A DNA stretch of 64,000 bases, from assembly GCA_936450465.1 (NCBI GenBank), contig OW388296.1, positions 47,443,750-47,507,749 of the forward strand, given 5' to 3'. Origin of the DNA: Gibbula magus. Its lineage: Eukaryota > Mollusca > Gastropoda > Trochida > Trochidae. The position numbers and the translations under genes are program-made. Position 1 is the stretch's first letter. Each line of letters opens with the position of its first letter. This document shows, piece after piece, positions 49,509-62,847 of the stretch. The notes beneath the pieces are model-generated. The model was not told the origin of the DNA. It worked only from the letters and a program-made list of their open reading frames with translations, and ran no database searches.

Positions 49509-49769
49509 ATGGCATTTGAACTGCACACAGAGCTAAACGAGAGTGAGACACGTTTCAAACGTGCCTGTGAACAAGTTCATCTGCTGAATGACAAACTTGA
49601 AGGTCTACAGAGGCGGTATGACAAGGCAATGCAAGAGAACAATCGTTCATTTCGCTATAACCTCCGTCTTAAGATGACAGCAGTTGAAGGCATACGCAGT
49701 GCATACTACGAATATGCATTTCAGAAAGCAGAGAAGATCGCCCAATTGAGATACTTGGTATCTACATAG
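49509..49769 (+). CDS. 86-aa coiled-coil ORF, array copy 29
   Basis: Majority protein with a silent CGG to AGG change at R35 (49611). Same change at 52785 and 55959, each 3,174 bp apart. Confidence 0.5.
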   Translation: MAFELHTELNESETRFKRACEQVHLLNDKLEGLQRRYDKAMQENNRSFRYNLRLKMTAVEGIRSAYYEYAFQKAEKIAQLRYLVST

Positions 49770-51095
49770 AACCTGCCTAAATTTGAACAAGAAGGCAGTG
49801 TGGTGTATGGAAATGCTACATGCGACTCCCGTCTGACCAACAGCCCTTGCCAGGGCTAAACAAATGCAAAGAAGATTGCTTGAGTCAATGCAAAACCACC
49901 TCCCCTTTGTGTTTCTTTGTGAATAAAATAATAGGCCTAATATTGCCCTTTTCATCAGTAATAAACACACACGAAATATCCTACCAAAGGAAAGGCATGC
50001 AGAGTTGTGTGCAAGAAAACTTCAACATGCACGCCACATATATATATAGATCTGTATTTAAAAACAGCTTATGTTATTTTCTGGGCACTATTCCTCGGGG
50101 CAATGACTTTTGGCAAAATATTGGGAATTTTAATCATGGCGAAAAGTTAATAAAAAGATGCAGTGAAGAATTCCCTACACAACGCATCTATTTTGGTGAA
50201 ATTTGGCCGATTCTGAGAGGCGCTACATAACTGTAAAGCCGCCGTCGCTGCCTTGTGAATGCTGGAAGAGTTCCAAGTTCCAACGCGCATGCGTGACGTC
50301 ACCATGACTACAACGTATACCCTATATATAGGGGTGCCACAATCGGAACGGCCAGTCTCCAGCGAGACAGCGTTGGAGACGGACATAAAAAGGGGAGTGC
50401 CATCACGCCCATTTTTCAAATTGGAAGCTTATTTTTGGCAGTATGGCGCCGAATGCTTCATATGTTAACGGCGGAGCTCTTCTTGATAAATCATTATTAT
50501 TTCAAAGGATTATTTTACTCAATTAGTTGAAATAATCGTCTACAAACGCCCTGTTGATATTGAGCGACTTTTGCCATTCTCATCTTCAATCCAAGTCTTA
50601 AAATTTTCATTAGAGTGGGCGACGCCTACTGTTTGAAGCTCCCGTAAAATGCACTCATAACAGACATTATCTACAGCAATAAACGACTATAAAACAGTAT
50701 ATAAAAGGTACTGGCGGTCTCCTGAAATTAATTTTTGGGAAGCTACGCCTTCTTTCATTAATCAATTAATAGTGTACACCTCGAGTACCAATGTCAATCA
50801 TTACATTAATCACATCCCAACACATCAACTTTCAATCATCTTTTAATAACATAGACTATTGATGATGTAATGGATCGTCACACCACTCAGTTGTAAAAAC
50901 ATTTCACCGGTTCTGTTGATTGTTTTGTCACGTGTAACTCAATGCATTCACTATTGTCATCAATTATTCCAAATACATGAACTGTGAGATGAGCATGTCA
51001 TGTCTGTTGCATAAATTGGGGATGAATTTCTCTTTGGCCATCATCTGCTGGTAATCCCACTGCAACAAACTAGTTATAAATCGGCCCATTTAGAT

Positions 51096-51356
51096 ATGGC
51101 ATTTGAACTGCACACAGAGCTAAACGAGAGTGAGACACGTTTCAAACGTGCCTGTGAACAAGTTCATCTGCTGAATGACAAACTTGAAGGTCTACAGCGG
51201 CGGTATGACAAGGCAATGCAAGAGAACAATCGTTCATTTCGCTATAACCTCCGTCTTAAGATGACAGCAGTTGAAGGCATACGCAGTGCATACTACGAAT
51301 ATGCATTTCAGAAAGCAGAGAAGATCGCCCAATTGAGATACTTGGTATCTACATAG
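51096..51356 (+). CDS. 86-aa coiled-coil ORF, array copy 30
   Basis: Majority protein and the CATACCTGTAA spacer subtype behind it. Confidence 0.5.
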   Translation: MAFELHTELNESETRFKRACEQVHLLNDKLEGLQRRYDKAMQENNRSFRYNLRLKMTAVEGIRSAYYEYAFQKAEKIAQLRYLVST

Positions 51357-52682
51357 AACCTGCCTAAATTTGAACAAGAAGGCAGTGTGGTGTATGGAAA
51401 TGCTACATGCGACTCCCGTCTGACCAACAGCCCTTGCCAGGGCTAAACAAATGCAAAGAAGATTGCTTGAGTCAATGCAAAACCACCTCCCCTCTGTGTT
51501 TCTTTGTGAATAAAATAATAGGCCTAATATTGCCCTTTTCATCAGTAATAAACACACACGAAATATCCTACCAAAGGAAAGGCATGCAGAGTTGTGTGCA
51601 AGCAAACTTCAACATGCACGCCACATATATATATAGATCTGTATTTAAAAACAGCTTATGTTATTTTCTGGGCACTATTCCTCGGGGCAATGACTTTTGG
51701 CAAAATATTGGGAATTTTAATCATGGCGAAAAGTTAATAAAAAGATGCAGTGAAGAATTCCCTACACAACGCATCTATTTTGGTGAAATTTGGCCGATTC
51801 TGAGAGGCGCTACATACCTGTAAAGCCGCCGTCGCTGCCTTGTGAATGCTGGAAGAGTTCCAAGTTCCAACGCGCATGCGTGACGTCACCATGACTACAA
51901 CGTATACCCTATATATAGGGGTGCCACAATCGGAACGGCCAGTCTCCAGCGAGACAGCGTTGGAGACGGACATAAAAAGGGGAGTGCCATCACGCCCATT
52001 TTTCAAATTGGAAGCTTATTTTTGGCAGTATGGCGCCGAATGCTTCATATGTTAACGGCGGAGCTCTTCTTGATAAATCATTATTATTTCAAAGGATTAT
52101 TTTACTCAATTAGTTGAAATAATCGTCAACAAACGCCCTGTTGATATTGAGCGACTTTTGCCATTCTCATCTTCAATCCAAGTCTTAAAATTTTCATTAG
52201 AGTGGGCGACGCCTACTGTTTGAAGCTCCCGTAAAATGCACTCATAACAGACATTATCTACAGCAATAAACGACTATAAAACAGTATATAAAAGGTACTG
52301 GCGTTCTCCTGAAATTAATTTTTGGGAAGCTACGCCTTCTTTCATTAATCAATTAATAGTGTACACCTCGAGTACCAATGTCAATCATTACATTAATCAC
52401 ATCCCAACACATCAACTTTCAATCATCTTTTAATAACATAGACTATTGATGATGTAATGGATCGTCACACCACTCAGTTGTAAAAACATTTCACCGGTTC
52501 TGTTGATTGTTTTGTCACGTGTAACTCAATGCACTCACTATTGTCATCAATTATTCCAAATACATGAACTGTGAGATGAGCATGTCATGTCTGTTGCATA
52601 AATTGGGGATGAATTTCTCTTTGGCCATCATCTGCTGGTAATCCCACTGCAACAAACTAGTTATAAATCGGCCCATTTAGAT

Positions 52683-52943
52683 ATGGCATTTGAACTGCAC
52701 ACAGAGCTAAACGAGAGTGAGACACGTTTCAAACGTGCCTGTGAACAAGTTCATCTGCTGAATGACAAACTTGAAGGTCTACAGAGGCGGTATGACAAGG
52801 CAATGCAAGAGAACAATCGTTCATTTCGCTATAACCTCCGTCTTAAGATGACAGCAGTTGAAGGCATACGCAGTGCATACTACGAATATGCATTTCAGAA
52901 AGCAGAGAAGATCGCCCAATTGAGATACTTGGTATCTACATAG
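52683..52943 (+). CDS. 86-aa coiled-coil ORF, array copy 31
   Basis: Silent AGG codon at R35; first monomer of one 3,174 bp dimer. Confidence 0.5.
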   Translation: MAFELHTELNESETRFKRACEQVHLLNDKLEGLQRRYDKAMQENNRSFRYNLRLKMTAVEGIRSAYYEYAFQKAEKIAQLRYLVST

Positions 52944-54269
52944 AACCTGCCTAAATTTGAACAAGAAGGCAGTGTGGTGTATGGAAATGCTACATGCGAC
53001 TCCCGTCTGACCAACAGCCCTTGCCAGGGCTAAACAAATGCAAAGAAGATTGCTTGAGTCAATGCAAAACCACCTCCCCTTTGTGTTTCTTTGTGAATAA
53101 AATAATAGGCCTAATATTGCCCTTTTCATCAGTAATAAACACACACGAAATATCCTACCAAAGGAAAGGCATGCAGAGTTGTGTGCAAGAAAACTTCAAC
53201 ATGCACGCCACATATATATATAGATCTGTATTTAAAAACAGCTTATGTTATTTTCTGGGCACTATTCCTCGGGGCAATGACTTTTGGCAAAATATTGGGA
53301 ATTTTAATCATGGCGAAAAGTTAATAAAAAGATGCAGTGAAGAATTCCCTACACAACGCATCTATTTTGGTGAAATTTGGCCGATTCTGAGAGGCGCTAC
53401 ATAACTGTAAAGCCGCCGTCGCTGCCTTGTGAATGCTGGAAGAGTTCCAAGTTCCAACGCGCATGCGTGACGTCACCATGACTACAACGTATACCCTATA
53501 TATAGGGGTGCCACAATCGGAACGGCCAGTCTCCAGCGACACAGCGTTGGAGACGGACATAAAAAGGGGAGTGCCATCACGCCCATTTTTCAAATTGGAA
53601 GCTTATTTTTGGCAGTATGGCGCCGAATGCTTCATATGTTAACGGCGGAGCTCTTCTTGATAAATCATTATTATTTCAAAGGATTATTTTACTCAATTAG
53701 TTGAAATAATCGTCAACAAACGCTCTGTTGATTTTGAGCGACTTTTGCCATTCTCATCTTCAATCCAAGTCTTAAAATTTTCATTAGAGTGGGCGACGCC
53801 TACTGTTTGAAGCTCCCGTAAAATGCACTCATAACAGACATTATCTACAGCAATAAACGACTATAAAACAGTATATAAAAGGTACTGGCGGTCTCCTGAA
53901 ATTAATTTTTGGGAAGCTACGCCTTCTTTCATTAATCAATTAATAGTGTACACCTCGAGTACCAATGTCAATCATTACATTAATCACATCCCAACACATC
54001 AACTTTCAATCATCTTTTAATAACATAGACTATTGATGATGTAATTGATCGTCACACCACTCAGTTGTAAAAACATTTCACCGGTTCTGTTGATTGTTTT
54101 GTCACGTGTAACTCAATGCACTCACTATTGTCATCAATTATTCCAAATACATGAACTGTGAGATGAGCATGTCATGTCTGTTGCATAAATTGGGGATGAA
54201 TTTCTCTTTGGCCATCATCTGCTGGTAATCCCACTGCAACAAACTAGTTATAAATCGGCCCATTTAGAT

Positions 54270-54530
54270 ATGGCATTTGAACTGCACACAGAGCTAAACG
54301 AGAGTGAGACACGTTTCAAACGTGCCTGTGAACAAGTTCATCTGCTGAATGGCAAACTTGAAGGTCTACAGCGGCGGTATGACAAGGCAATGCAAGAGAA
54401 CAATCGTTCATTTCGCTATAACCTCCGTCTTAAGATGACAGCAGTTGAAGGCATACGCAGTGCATACTACGAATATGCATTTCAGAAAGCAGAGAAGATC
54501 GCCCAATTGAGATACTTGGTATCTACATAG
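54270..54530 (+). CDS. 86-aa coiled-coil ORF, array copy 32 (G28)
   Basis: D28G, shared only with the copy at 57444, 3,174 bp away. Confidence 0.45.
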   Translation: MAFELHTELNESETRFKRACEQVHLLNGKLEGLQRRYDKAMQENNRSFRYNLRLKMTAVEGIRSAYYEYAFQKAEKIAQLRYLVST

Positions 54531-55856
54531 AACCTGCCTAAATTTGAACAAGAAGGCAGTGTGGTGTATGGAAATGCTACATGCGACTCCCGTCTGACCA
54601 ACAGCCCTTGCCAGGGCTAAACAAATGCAAAGAAGATTGCTTGAGTCAATGCAAAACCACCTCCCCTCTGTGTTTCTTTGTGAATAAAATAATAGGCCTA
54701 ATATTGCCCTTTTCATCAGTAATAAACACACACGAAATATCCTACCAAAGGAAAGGCATGCAGAGTTGTGTGCAAGCAAACTTCAACATGCACGCCACAT
54801 ATATATATAGATCTGTATTTAAAAACAGCTTATGTTATTTTCTGGGCACTATTCCTCGGGGCAATGACTTATGGCAAAATATTGGGAATTTTAATCATGG
54901 CGAAAAGTTAATAAAAAGATGCAGTGAAGAATTCCCTACACAACGCATCTATTTTGGTGAAATTTGGCCGATTCTGAGAGGCGCTACATAACTGTAAAGC
55001 CGCCGTCGCTGCCTTGTGAATGCTGGAAGAGTTCCAAGTTCCAACGCGCATGCGTGACGTCACCATGACTACAACGTATACCCTATATATAGGGGTGCCA
55101 CAATCGGAACGGCCAGTCTCCAGCGAGACAGCGTTGGAGACGGACATAAAAAGGGGAGTGCCATCACGCCCATTTTTCAAATTGGAAGCTTATTTTTGGC
55201 AGTATGGCGCCGAATGCTTCATATGTTAACGGCGGAGCTCTTCTTGATTAATCATTATTATTTCAAAGGATTATTTTACTCAAGTAGTTGAAATAATCGT
55301 CTACAAACGCCCTGTTGATATTGAGCGACTTTTGCCATTCTCATCTTCAATCCAAGTCTTAAAATTTTCATTAGAGTGGGCGACGCCTACTGTTTGAAGC
55401 TCCCGTAAAATGCACTCATAACAGACATTATCTACAGCAATAAACGACTATAAAACAGTATATAAAAGGTACTGGCGGTCTCCTGAAATTATTTTTTGGG
55501 AAGCTACGCCTTCTTTCATTAATCAATTAATAGTGTACACCTCGAGTACCAATGTCAATCATTACATTAATCACATCCCAACACATCAACTTTCAATCAT
55601 CTTTTAATAACATAGACTATTGATGATGTAATGGATCGTCACACCACTCAGTTGTAAAAACATTTCACCGGTTCTGTTGATTGTTTTGTCACGTGTAACT
55701 CAATGCACTCACTATTGTCATCAATTATTCCAAATACATGAACTGTGAGATGAGCATGTCATGTCTGTTGCATAAATTGGGGATGAATTTCTCTTTGGCC
55801 ATCATCTGCTGGTAATCCCACTGCAACAAACTAGTTATAAATCGGCCCATTTAGAT

Positions 55857-56117
55857 ATGGCATTTGAACTGCACACAGAGCTAAACGAGAGTGAGACACG
55901 TTTCAAACGTGCCTGTGAACAAGTTCATCTGCTGAATGACAAACTTGAAGGTCTACAGAGGCGGTATGACAAGGCAATGCAAGAGAACAATCGTTCATTT
56001 CGCTATAACCTCCGTCTTAAGATGACAGCAGTTGAAGGCATACGCAGTGCATACTACGAATATGCATTTCAGAAAGCAGAGAAGATCGCCCAATTGAGAT
56101 ACTTGGTATCTACATAG
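55857..56117 (+). CDS. 86-aa coiled-coil ORF, array copy 33
   Basis: Silent AGG codon at R35; first monomer of the second dimer copy. Confidence 0.5.
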   Translation: MAFELHTELNESETRFKRACEQVHLLNDKLEGLQRRYDKAMQENNRSFRYNLRLKMTAVEGIRSAYYEYAFQKAEKIAQLRYLVST

Positions 56118-57443
56118 AACCTGCCTAAATTTGAACAAGAAGGCAGTGTGGTGTATGGAAATGCTACATGCGACTCCCGTCTGACCAACAGCCCTTGCCA
56201 GGGCTAAACAAATGCAAAGAAGATTGCTTGAGTCAATGCAAAACCACCTCCCCTTTGTGTTTCTTTGTGAATAAAATAATAGGCCTAATATTGCCCTTTT
56301 CATCAGTAATAAACACACACGAAATATCCTACCAAAGGAAAGGCATGCAGAGTTGTGTGCAAGAAAACTTCAACATGCACGCCACATATATATATAGATC
56401 TGTATTTAAAAACAGCTTATGTTATTTTCTGGGCACTATTCCTCGGGGCAATGACTTTTGGCAAAATATTGGGAATTTTAATCATGGCGAAAAGTTAATA
56501 AAAAGATGCAGTGAAGAATTCCCTACACAACGCATCTATTTTGGTGAAATTTGGCCGATTCTGAGAGGCGCTACATAACTGTAAAGCCGCCGTCGCTGCC
56601 TTGTGAATGCTGGAAGAGTTCCAAGTTCCAACGCGCATGCGTGACGTCACCATGACTACAACGTATACCCTATATATAGGGGTGCCACAATCGGAACGGC
56701 CAGTCTCCAGCGACACAGCGTTGGAGACGGACATAAAAAGGGGAGTGCCATCACGCCCATTTTTCAAATTGGAAGCTTATTTTTGGCAGTATGGCGCCGA
56801 ATGCTTCATATGTTAACGGCGGAGCTCTTCTTGATAAATCATTATTATTTCAAAGGATTATTTTACTCAATTAGTTGAAATAATCGTCAACAAACGCTCT
56901 GTTGATTTTGAGCGACTTTTGCCATTCTCATCTTCAATCCAAGTCTTAAAATTTTCATTAGAGTGGGCGACGCCTACTGTTTGAAGCTCCCGTAAAATGC
57001 ACTCATAACAGACATTATCTACAGCAATAAACGACTATAAAACAGTATATAAAAGGTACTGGCGGTCTCCTGAAATTAATTTTTGGGAAGCTACGCCTTC
57101 TTTCATTAATCAATTAATAGTGTACACCTCGAGTACCAATGTCAATCATTACATTAATCACATCCCAACACATCAACTTTCAATCATCTTTTAATAACAT
57201 AGACTATTGATGATGTAATTGATCGTCACACCACTCAGTTGTAAAAACATTTCACCGGTTCTGTTGATTGTTTTGTCACGTGTAACTCAATGCACTCACT
57301 ATTGTCATCAATTATTCCAAATACATGAACTGTGAGATGAGCATGTCATGTCTGTTGCATAAATTGGGGATGAATTTCTCTTTGGCCATCATCTGCTGGT
57401 AATCCCACTGCAACAAACTAGTTATAAATCGGCCCATTTAGAT

Positions 57444-57704
57444 ATGGCATTTGAACTGCACACAGAGCTAAACGAGAGTGAGACACGTTTCAAACGTGCC
57501 TGTGAACAAGTTCATCTGCTGAATGGCAAACTTGAAGGTCTACAGCGGCGGTATGACAAGGCAATGCAAGAGAACAATCGTTCATTTCGCTATAACCTCC
57601 GTCTTAAGATGACAGCAGTTGAAGGCATACGCAGTGCATACTACGAATATGCATTTCAGAAAGCAGAGAAGATCGCCCAATTGAGATACTTGGTATCTAC
57701 ATAG
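57444..57704 (+). CDS. 86-aa coiled-coil ORF, array copy 34 (G28)
   Basis: D28G as in the 54270 copy. Confidence 0.45.
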   Translation: MAFELHTELNESETRFKRACEQVHLLNGKLEGLQRRYDKAMQENNRSFRYNLRLKMTAVEGIRSAYYEYAFQKAEKIAQLRYLVST

Positions 57705-59030
57705 AACCTGCCTAAATTTGAACAAGAAGGCAGTGTGGTGTATGGAAATGCTACATGCGACTCCCGTCTGACCAACAGCCCTTGCCAGGGCTAAACAAAT
57801 GCAAAGAAGATTGCTTGAGTCAATGCAAAACCACCTCCCCTCTGTGTTTCTTTGTGAATAAAATAATAGGCCTAATATTGCCCTTTTCATCAGTAATAAA
57901 CACACACGAAATATCCTACCAAAGGAAAGGCATGCAGAGTTGTGTGCAAGCAAACTTCAACATGCACGCCACATATATATATAGATCTGTATTTAAAAAC
58001 AGCTTATGTTATTTTCTGGGCACTATTCCTCGGGGCAATGACTTATGGCAAAATATTGGGAATTTTAATCATGGCGAAAAGTTAATAAAAAGATGCAGTG
58101 AAGAATTCCCTACACAACGCATCTATTTTGGTGAAATTTGGCCGATTCTGAGAGGCGCTACATAACTGTAAAGCCGCCGTCGCTGCCTTGTGAATGCTGG
58201 AAGAGTTCCAAGTTCCAACGCGCATGCGTGACGTCACCATGACTACAACGTATACCCTATATATAGGGGTGCCACAATCGGAACGGCCAGTCTCCAGCGA
58301 GACAGCGTTGGAGACGGACATACAAAGGGGAGTGCCATCACGCCCATTTTTCAAATTGGAAGCTTATTTTTGGCAGTATGGCGCCGAATGCTTCATATGT
58401 TAACGGCGGAGCTCTTCTTGATAAATCATTATTATTTCAAAGGATTATTTTACTCAATTAGTTGAAATAATCGTCAACAAACGCTCTGTTGATTTTGAGC
58501 GACTTTTGCCATTCTCATCTTCAATCCAAGTCTTAAAATTTTCATTAGAGTGGGCGACGCCTACTGTTTGAAGCTCCCGTAAAATGCACTCATAACAGAC
58601 ATTATCTACAGCAATAAACGACTATAAAACAGTATATAAAAGGTACTGGCGGTCTCCTGAAATTATTTTTTGGGAAGCTACGCCTTCTTTCATTAATCAA
58701 TTAATAGTGTACACCTCGAGTACCAATGTCAATCATTACATTAATCACATCCCAACACATCAACTTTCAATCATCTTTTAATAACATAGACTATTGATGA
58801 TGTAATGGATGGTCACACCACTCAGTTGTAAAAACATTTCACCGGTTCTGTTGATTGTTTTGTCACGTGTAACTCAATGCACTCACTATTGTCATCAATT
58901 ATTCCAAATACATGAACTGTGAGATGAGCATGTCATGTCTGTTGCATAAATTGGGGATGAATTTCTCTTTGGCCATCATCTGCTGGTAATCCCACTGCAA
59001 CAAACTAGTTATAAATCGGCCCATTTAGAT

Positions 59031-59291
59031 ATGGCATTTGAACTGCACACAGAGCTAAACGAGAGTGAGACACGTTTCAAACGTGCCTGTGAACAAGTTC
59101 ATCTGCTGAATGACAAACTTGAAGGTCTACAGCGGCGGTATGACAAGGCAATGCAAGAGAACAATCGTTCATTTCGCTATAACCTCCGTCTTAAGATGAC
59201 AGCAGTTGAAGGCATACGCAGTGCATACTACGAATATGCATTTCAGAAAGCAGAGAAGATCGCCCAATTGAGATACTTGGTATCTACATAG
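59031..59291 (+). CDS. 86-aa coiled-coil ORF, array copy 35
   Basis: Majority protein. The spacer behind it has six extra bases (near 59789). Confidence 0.5.
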   Translation: MAFELHTELNESETRFKRACEQVHLLNDKLEGLQRRYDKAMQENNRSFRYNLRLKMTAVEGIRSAYYEYAFQKAEKIAQLRYLVST

Positions 59292-60623
59292 AACCTGCCT
59301 AAATTTGAACAAGAAGGCAGTGTGGTGTATGGAAATGCTACATGCGACTCCCGTCTGACCAACAGCCCTTGCCAGGGCTAAACAAATGCAAAGAAGATTG
59401 CTTGAGTCAATGCAAAACCACCTCCCCTCTGTGTTTCTTTGTGAATAAAATAATAGGCCTAATATTGCCCTTTTCATCAGTAATAAACACACACGAAATA
59501 TCCTACCAAAGGAAAGGCATGCAGAGTTGTGTGCAAGCAAACTTCAACATGCACGCCACATATATATATAGATCTGTATTTAAAAACAGCTTATGTTATT
59601 TTCTGGGCACTATTCCTCGGGGCAATGACTTTTGGCAAAATATTGGGAATTTTAATCATGGCGAAAAGTTAATCAAAAGATGCAGTGAAGAATTCCCTAC
59701 ACAACGCATCTATTTTGGTGAAATTTGGCCGATTCTGAGAGGCGCTACATAACTGTAAAGCCGCCGTCGCTGCCTTGTGAATGCTGGAAATCGAAGAGTT
59801 CCAAGTTCCAACGCGCATGCGTGACGTCACCGTGACTACAACGTATACCCTATATATAGGGGTGCCACAATCGGAACGGCCAGTCTCCAGCGAGACAGCG
59901 TTGGAGACGGATATAAAAAGGGGAGTGCCATCACGCCCATTTTTCAAATTGGAAGCTTGTTTTTGGCAGTATGGCGCCGAATGCTTCATATGTTATCGGC
60001 GGAGCTCTTCTTGATAAATCATTATTATTTCAAAGGATTAGTTTACTCAATTAGTTGAAATAATCGTCTACAAACGCCCTGTTGATATTGAGCGACTTTT
60101 GCCATTCTCATCTTCAATCCAAGTCTTAAAATTTTCATTAGAGTGGGCGACGCCTACTGTTTGAAGCTCCCGTAAAATGCACTCATAACAGACATTATCT
60201 ACAGCAATAAACGACTATAAAACAGTATATAAAAGGTACTGGCGTTCTCCTGAAATTAATTTTTGGGAAGCTACGCCTTCTTTCATTAATCAATTAATAG
60301 TGTACACCTCGAGTACCAATGTCAATCATTACATTAATCACATCCCAACACATCAACTTTCAATCATCTTTTAATAACATAGACTATTGATGATGTAATG
60401 GATGGTCACACCACTCAGTTGTAAAAACATTTCACCGGTTCTGTTGATTGTTTTGTCACGTGTAACTCAATGCACTCACTATTGTCATCAATTATTCCAA
60501 ATACATGAACTGTGAGATGAGCATGTCATGTCTGTTGCATAAATTGGGGATGAATTTCTCTTTGGCCATCATCTGCTGGTAATCCCACTGCAACAAACTA
60601 GTTATAAATCGGCCCATTTAGAT

Positions 60624-60884
60624 ATGGCATTTGAACTGCACACAGAGCTAAACGAGAGTGAGACACGTTTCAAACGTGCCTGTGAACAAGTTCATCTGCT
60701 GAATGACAAACTTGAAGGTCTACAGCGGCGGTATGACAAGGCAATGCAAGAGAACAATCGTTCATTTCGCTATAACCTCCGTCTTAAGATGACAGCAGTT
60801 GAAGGCATACGCAGTGCATACTACGAATATGCATTTCAGAAAGCAGAGAAGATCGCCCAATTGAGATACTTGGTATCTACATAG
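60624..60884 (+). CDS. 86-aa coiled-coil ORF, array copy 36
   Basis: Majority protein; the last copy before the internally deleted monomer. Confidence 0.5.
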   Translation: MAFELHTELNESETRFKRACEQVHLLNDKLEGLQRRYDKAMQENNRSFRYNLRLKMTAVEGIRSAYYEYAFQKAEKIAQLRYLVST

Positions 60885-61172
60885 AACCTGCCTAAATTTG
60901 AACAAGAAGGCAGTGTGGTGTATGGAAATGCTACATGCGACTCCCGTCTGACCAACAGCCCTTGCCAGGGCTAAACAAATGCAAAGAAGATTGCTTGAGT
61001 CAATGCAAAACCACCTCCCCTCTGTGTTTCTTTGTGAATAAAATAATAGGCCTAATATTGCCCTTTTCATCAGTAATAAACACACACGAAATATCCTACC
61101 AAAGGAAAGGCATGCAGAGTTGTGTGCAAGCAAACTTCAACATGCACGCCACATATATATATAGATCTGTAT

Positions 61173-61809
61173 TTAAAAACAGCTTATGTTATTTTCTGGG
61201 CACTATTCCTCGGGGCAATGACTTTTGGTAAAATATTGGGAATTTTAATCATGGCGAAAAGTTAATAAAAAGATGCAGTGAAGAATTCCCTACACAACGC
61301 ATCTATTTTGGTGAAATTTGGCCGATTCTGAGAGGCGCTACATAACTGTAAAGCCGCCGTCGCTGCCTTGTGAATGCTGGAAATCGAAGAGTTCCAAGTT
61401 CCAACGCGCATGCGTGACGTCACCATGACTACAACGTATACCCTATATATAGGGGTGCCACAATCGGAACGGCCAGTCTCCAGCGAGACAGCGTTGGAGA
61501 CGGATATAAAAAGGGGAGTGCCATCACGCCCATTTTTCAAATTGGAAGCTTGTTTTTGGCAGTATGGCGCCGAATGCTTCATATGTTATCGGCGGAGCTC
61601 TTCTTGATAAATCATTATTATTTCAAAGGATTAGTTTACTCAATTAGTTGAAATAATCGTCTACAAACGCCCTGTTGATATTGAGCGACTTTTGCCATTC
61701 TCATCTTCAATCCAAGTCTTAAAATTTTCATTAGAGTGGGCGACGCCTACTGTTTGAAGCTCCCGTAAAATGCACTCATAACAGACATTATCTACAGCAA
61801 TAAACGACT
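61173..61809 (+). repeat. Internally deleted monomer (637 bp)
   Basis: At 61809/61810 the sequence jumps from the point before the TATA boxes (CGACT) straight to TTAAAAACAGC of the next unit. About 950 bp are lost, including TATA boxes, leader, the 86-codon ORF and the poly(A) signals. The two joined sites normally read CTATAAAACAG and TTTAAAAACAG, so the join is at a short shared A-run and CAG. This suggests recombination between short similar sequences. Confidence 0.9.
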
Positions 61810-62847
61810 TTAAAAACAGCTTATGTTATTTTCTGGGCACTTTTCCTCGGGGCAATGACTTTTGGCAAAATATTGGGAATTTTAATCATGGCGAAAAGTT
61901 AATAAAAAGATGCAGTGAAGAATTCCCTACACAACGCATCTATTTTGGTGAAATTTGGCCGATTCTTAGAGGCGCTACATAACTGTAAAGCCGCCGTCGC
62001 TGCCTTGTGAATGCTGGAAGAGTTCCAAGTTCCAACGCGCATGCGTGACGTCACCATGACTACAACGTATACCCTATATATAGGGGTGCCACAATCGGAA
62101 CGGCCAGTCTCCAGCGAGACAGCGTTGGAGACGGACATAAAAAGGGGAGTGCCATCACGCCCATTTTTCAAATTGGAAGCTTATTTTTGGCAGTATGGCG
62201 CCGAATGCTTCATATGTTAACGGCGGAGCTCTTCTTGATTAATCATTATTATTTCAAAGGATTATTTTACTCAAGTAGTTGAAATAATCGTCTACAAACG
62301 CCCTGTTGATATTGAGCGACTTTTGCCATTCTCATCTTCAATCCAAGTCTTAAAATTTTCATTAGAGTGGGCGACGCCTACTGTTTGAAGCTCCCGTAAA
62401 ATGCACTCATAACAGACATTATCTACAGCAATAAACGACTATAAAACAGTATATAAAAGGTACTGGCGGTCTCCTGAAATTAATTTTTGGGAAGCTACGC
62501 CTTCTTTCATTAATCAATTAATAGTGTACACCTCGAGTACCAATGTCAATCATTACATTAATCACATCCCAACACATCAACTTTCAATCATCTTTTAATA
62601 ACATAGACTATTGATGATGTAATGGATGGTCACACCACTCAGTTGTAAAAACATTTCACCGGTTCTGTTGATTGTTTTGTCACGTGTAACTCAATGCACT
62701 CACTATTGTCATCAATTATTCCAAATACATGAACTGTGAGATGAGCATGTCATGTCTGTTGCATAAATTGGGGATGAATTTCTCTTTGGCCATCATCTGC
62801 TGGTAATCCCACTGCAACAAACTAGTTATAAATCGGCCCATTTAGAT

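Larger units (their letters stand above)
52683..59030 (+). repeat. Two copies of a 3,174 bp two-monomer block
   Basis: Variants spaced 3,174 bp apart link 52683-55856 with 55857-59030: silent AGG (52785, 55959), CAAGAAAAC (53187, 56361), D28G codon (54351, 57525), loop change (53540, 56714), CGCTCTGTTGATTTTG (53720, 56894). A partly matching older copy starts at 49509. A few sites differ (55247, 55284), so the copies are recent but not identical. Confidence 0.85.
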
